This document shows positions 63,755 to 64,000 of a DNA stretch of 64,000 bases, piece by piece (position 1 is the stretch's first letter; each line of letters opens with the position of its first letter). Origin of the DNA: Batillaria attramentaria (lineage: Eukaryota > Mollusca > Gastropoda > Batillariidae); NCBI GenBank assembly GCA_018292915.2, contig JACVVK020000347.1, forward strand, positions 647,001 through 711,000, written 5' to 3'. The notes beneath the pieces were generated by a model. That model was not told the origin of the DNA. It did no database searches and worked only from the letters and a program-made list of their open reading frames with translations. The position numbers and the translations under genes are program-made.

Positions 63755-63816
63755 AGAACGGTTTTTGGCTCCCTTGTGTGACAATGGGAGTCTATGTAAT
63801 AACACTTCGTCGTCTG

Positions 63817-63881
<65 letters not shown>

Positions 63882-64000
63882 ACAGAAAAACTTTAACATT
63901 GTAATTTTCTAAGAATCTACAATCAGCAGAGGCACCAAACTTGGCATGCTGATAGACATTCGTAAGACCTTTCAAAGCATATCATTTTGAATGACCTTGA
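63755..64000 (-). mobile_element. Inverted copy of the satellite-bearing element, cut by the window end
   Basis: GGCTCCCTTGTGTGACAATG at about 63768, then TAACACTTCGTCGTCTGCC, (TG)n and a satellite unit in reverse (TTCTAAGAATCTACAATCAG, CACCAAACTTGGCATGCTGA), ending in TGACCTTGA at the window edge. Orientation is opposite to 51690-53276. Confidence 0.7.

Larger units (their letters stand above)
59420..64000. other. Non-coding right flank
   Basis: Upstream of the minus-strand giant gene. Contains T/C-rich stretches, a LINE 3' remnant (60908-61196), an A/C homopolymer patch near 61440-61470, (GT)n at 61578-61641 and 62257-62339, a SINE, a poly-G run, a foldback element and the inverted satellite-element end. 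Between 59930 and 60900 I see only AT-rich unique DNA. No gene can be supported. Confidence 0.55.

Overview
The window reads as nuclear DNA of an animal, most probably a marine mollusc and perhaps a caenogastropod snail. The case rests on split genes with GT-AG introns, vertebrate-type Toll-like receptors, a Jockey/I-like non-LTR retrotransposon, tRNA-derived SINEs, a satellite-bearing element resembling molluscan 'pearl' elements, and very dense (AC)n, (CT)n and poly-G tracts. The species is inferred only. There is no bacterial or organellar content.

Layout, left to right. 1-6911: non-coding, full of microsatellites, with a GC-rich ETS/CRE promoter-like patch near 5540-5600. 6989-14786 (+): a four-coding-exon gene for a 1771-residue protein of Trp-anchored helical repeats, ankyrin repeats, a Gln/Pro minisatellite region and a C-terminal SOCS-box-like segment. 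17853-28769 (+): a 12-exon Ig-superfamily receptor with a signal peptide, five Ig-like units, one membrane segment and a tyrosine-rich tail (ITAM-like pair, Grb2-type site, ITIM-like end). Its second intron holds a LINE and a 24-bp minisatellite. About 29964-34027 (+): a Mutator-transposase-like fragment followed by a ten-finger C2H2 gene. 35231-39135 (-): a six-exon secreted chitin-deacetylase-like CE4 enzyme. 41874-44012 and 46134-48302 (+): two Toll-like receptors with uninterrupted reading frames, whose membrane-proximal/TIR DNA is nearly identical while their ectodomains differ. 48303-54100: a 90-bp minisatellite, a 147-bp satellite element carrying nuclear-receptor-type sites and a nested MITE, and SINEs. 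54101-59419 (-): a single-exon 1772-residue paralogue of the first gene. 59420-64000: non-coding, with a LINE remnant, a SINE, a foldback element and an inverted copy of the satellite element.

The unifying theme is recognition and signalling at the cell surface and possibly in innate immunity: Ig receptor, two TLRs, and two giant repeat proteins that may act as substrate receptors of Elongin BC/Cullin ubiquitin ligases. The strongest candidate for something undescribed is this pair: long arrays of a Trp-anchored helical repeat joined to ankyrin repeats and ending in a SOCS-box-like segment with a clear BC box. Exon models were built by hand. Their support is that reading-frame phases match across every proposed junction.
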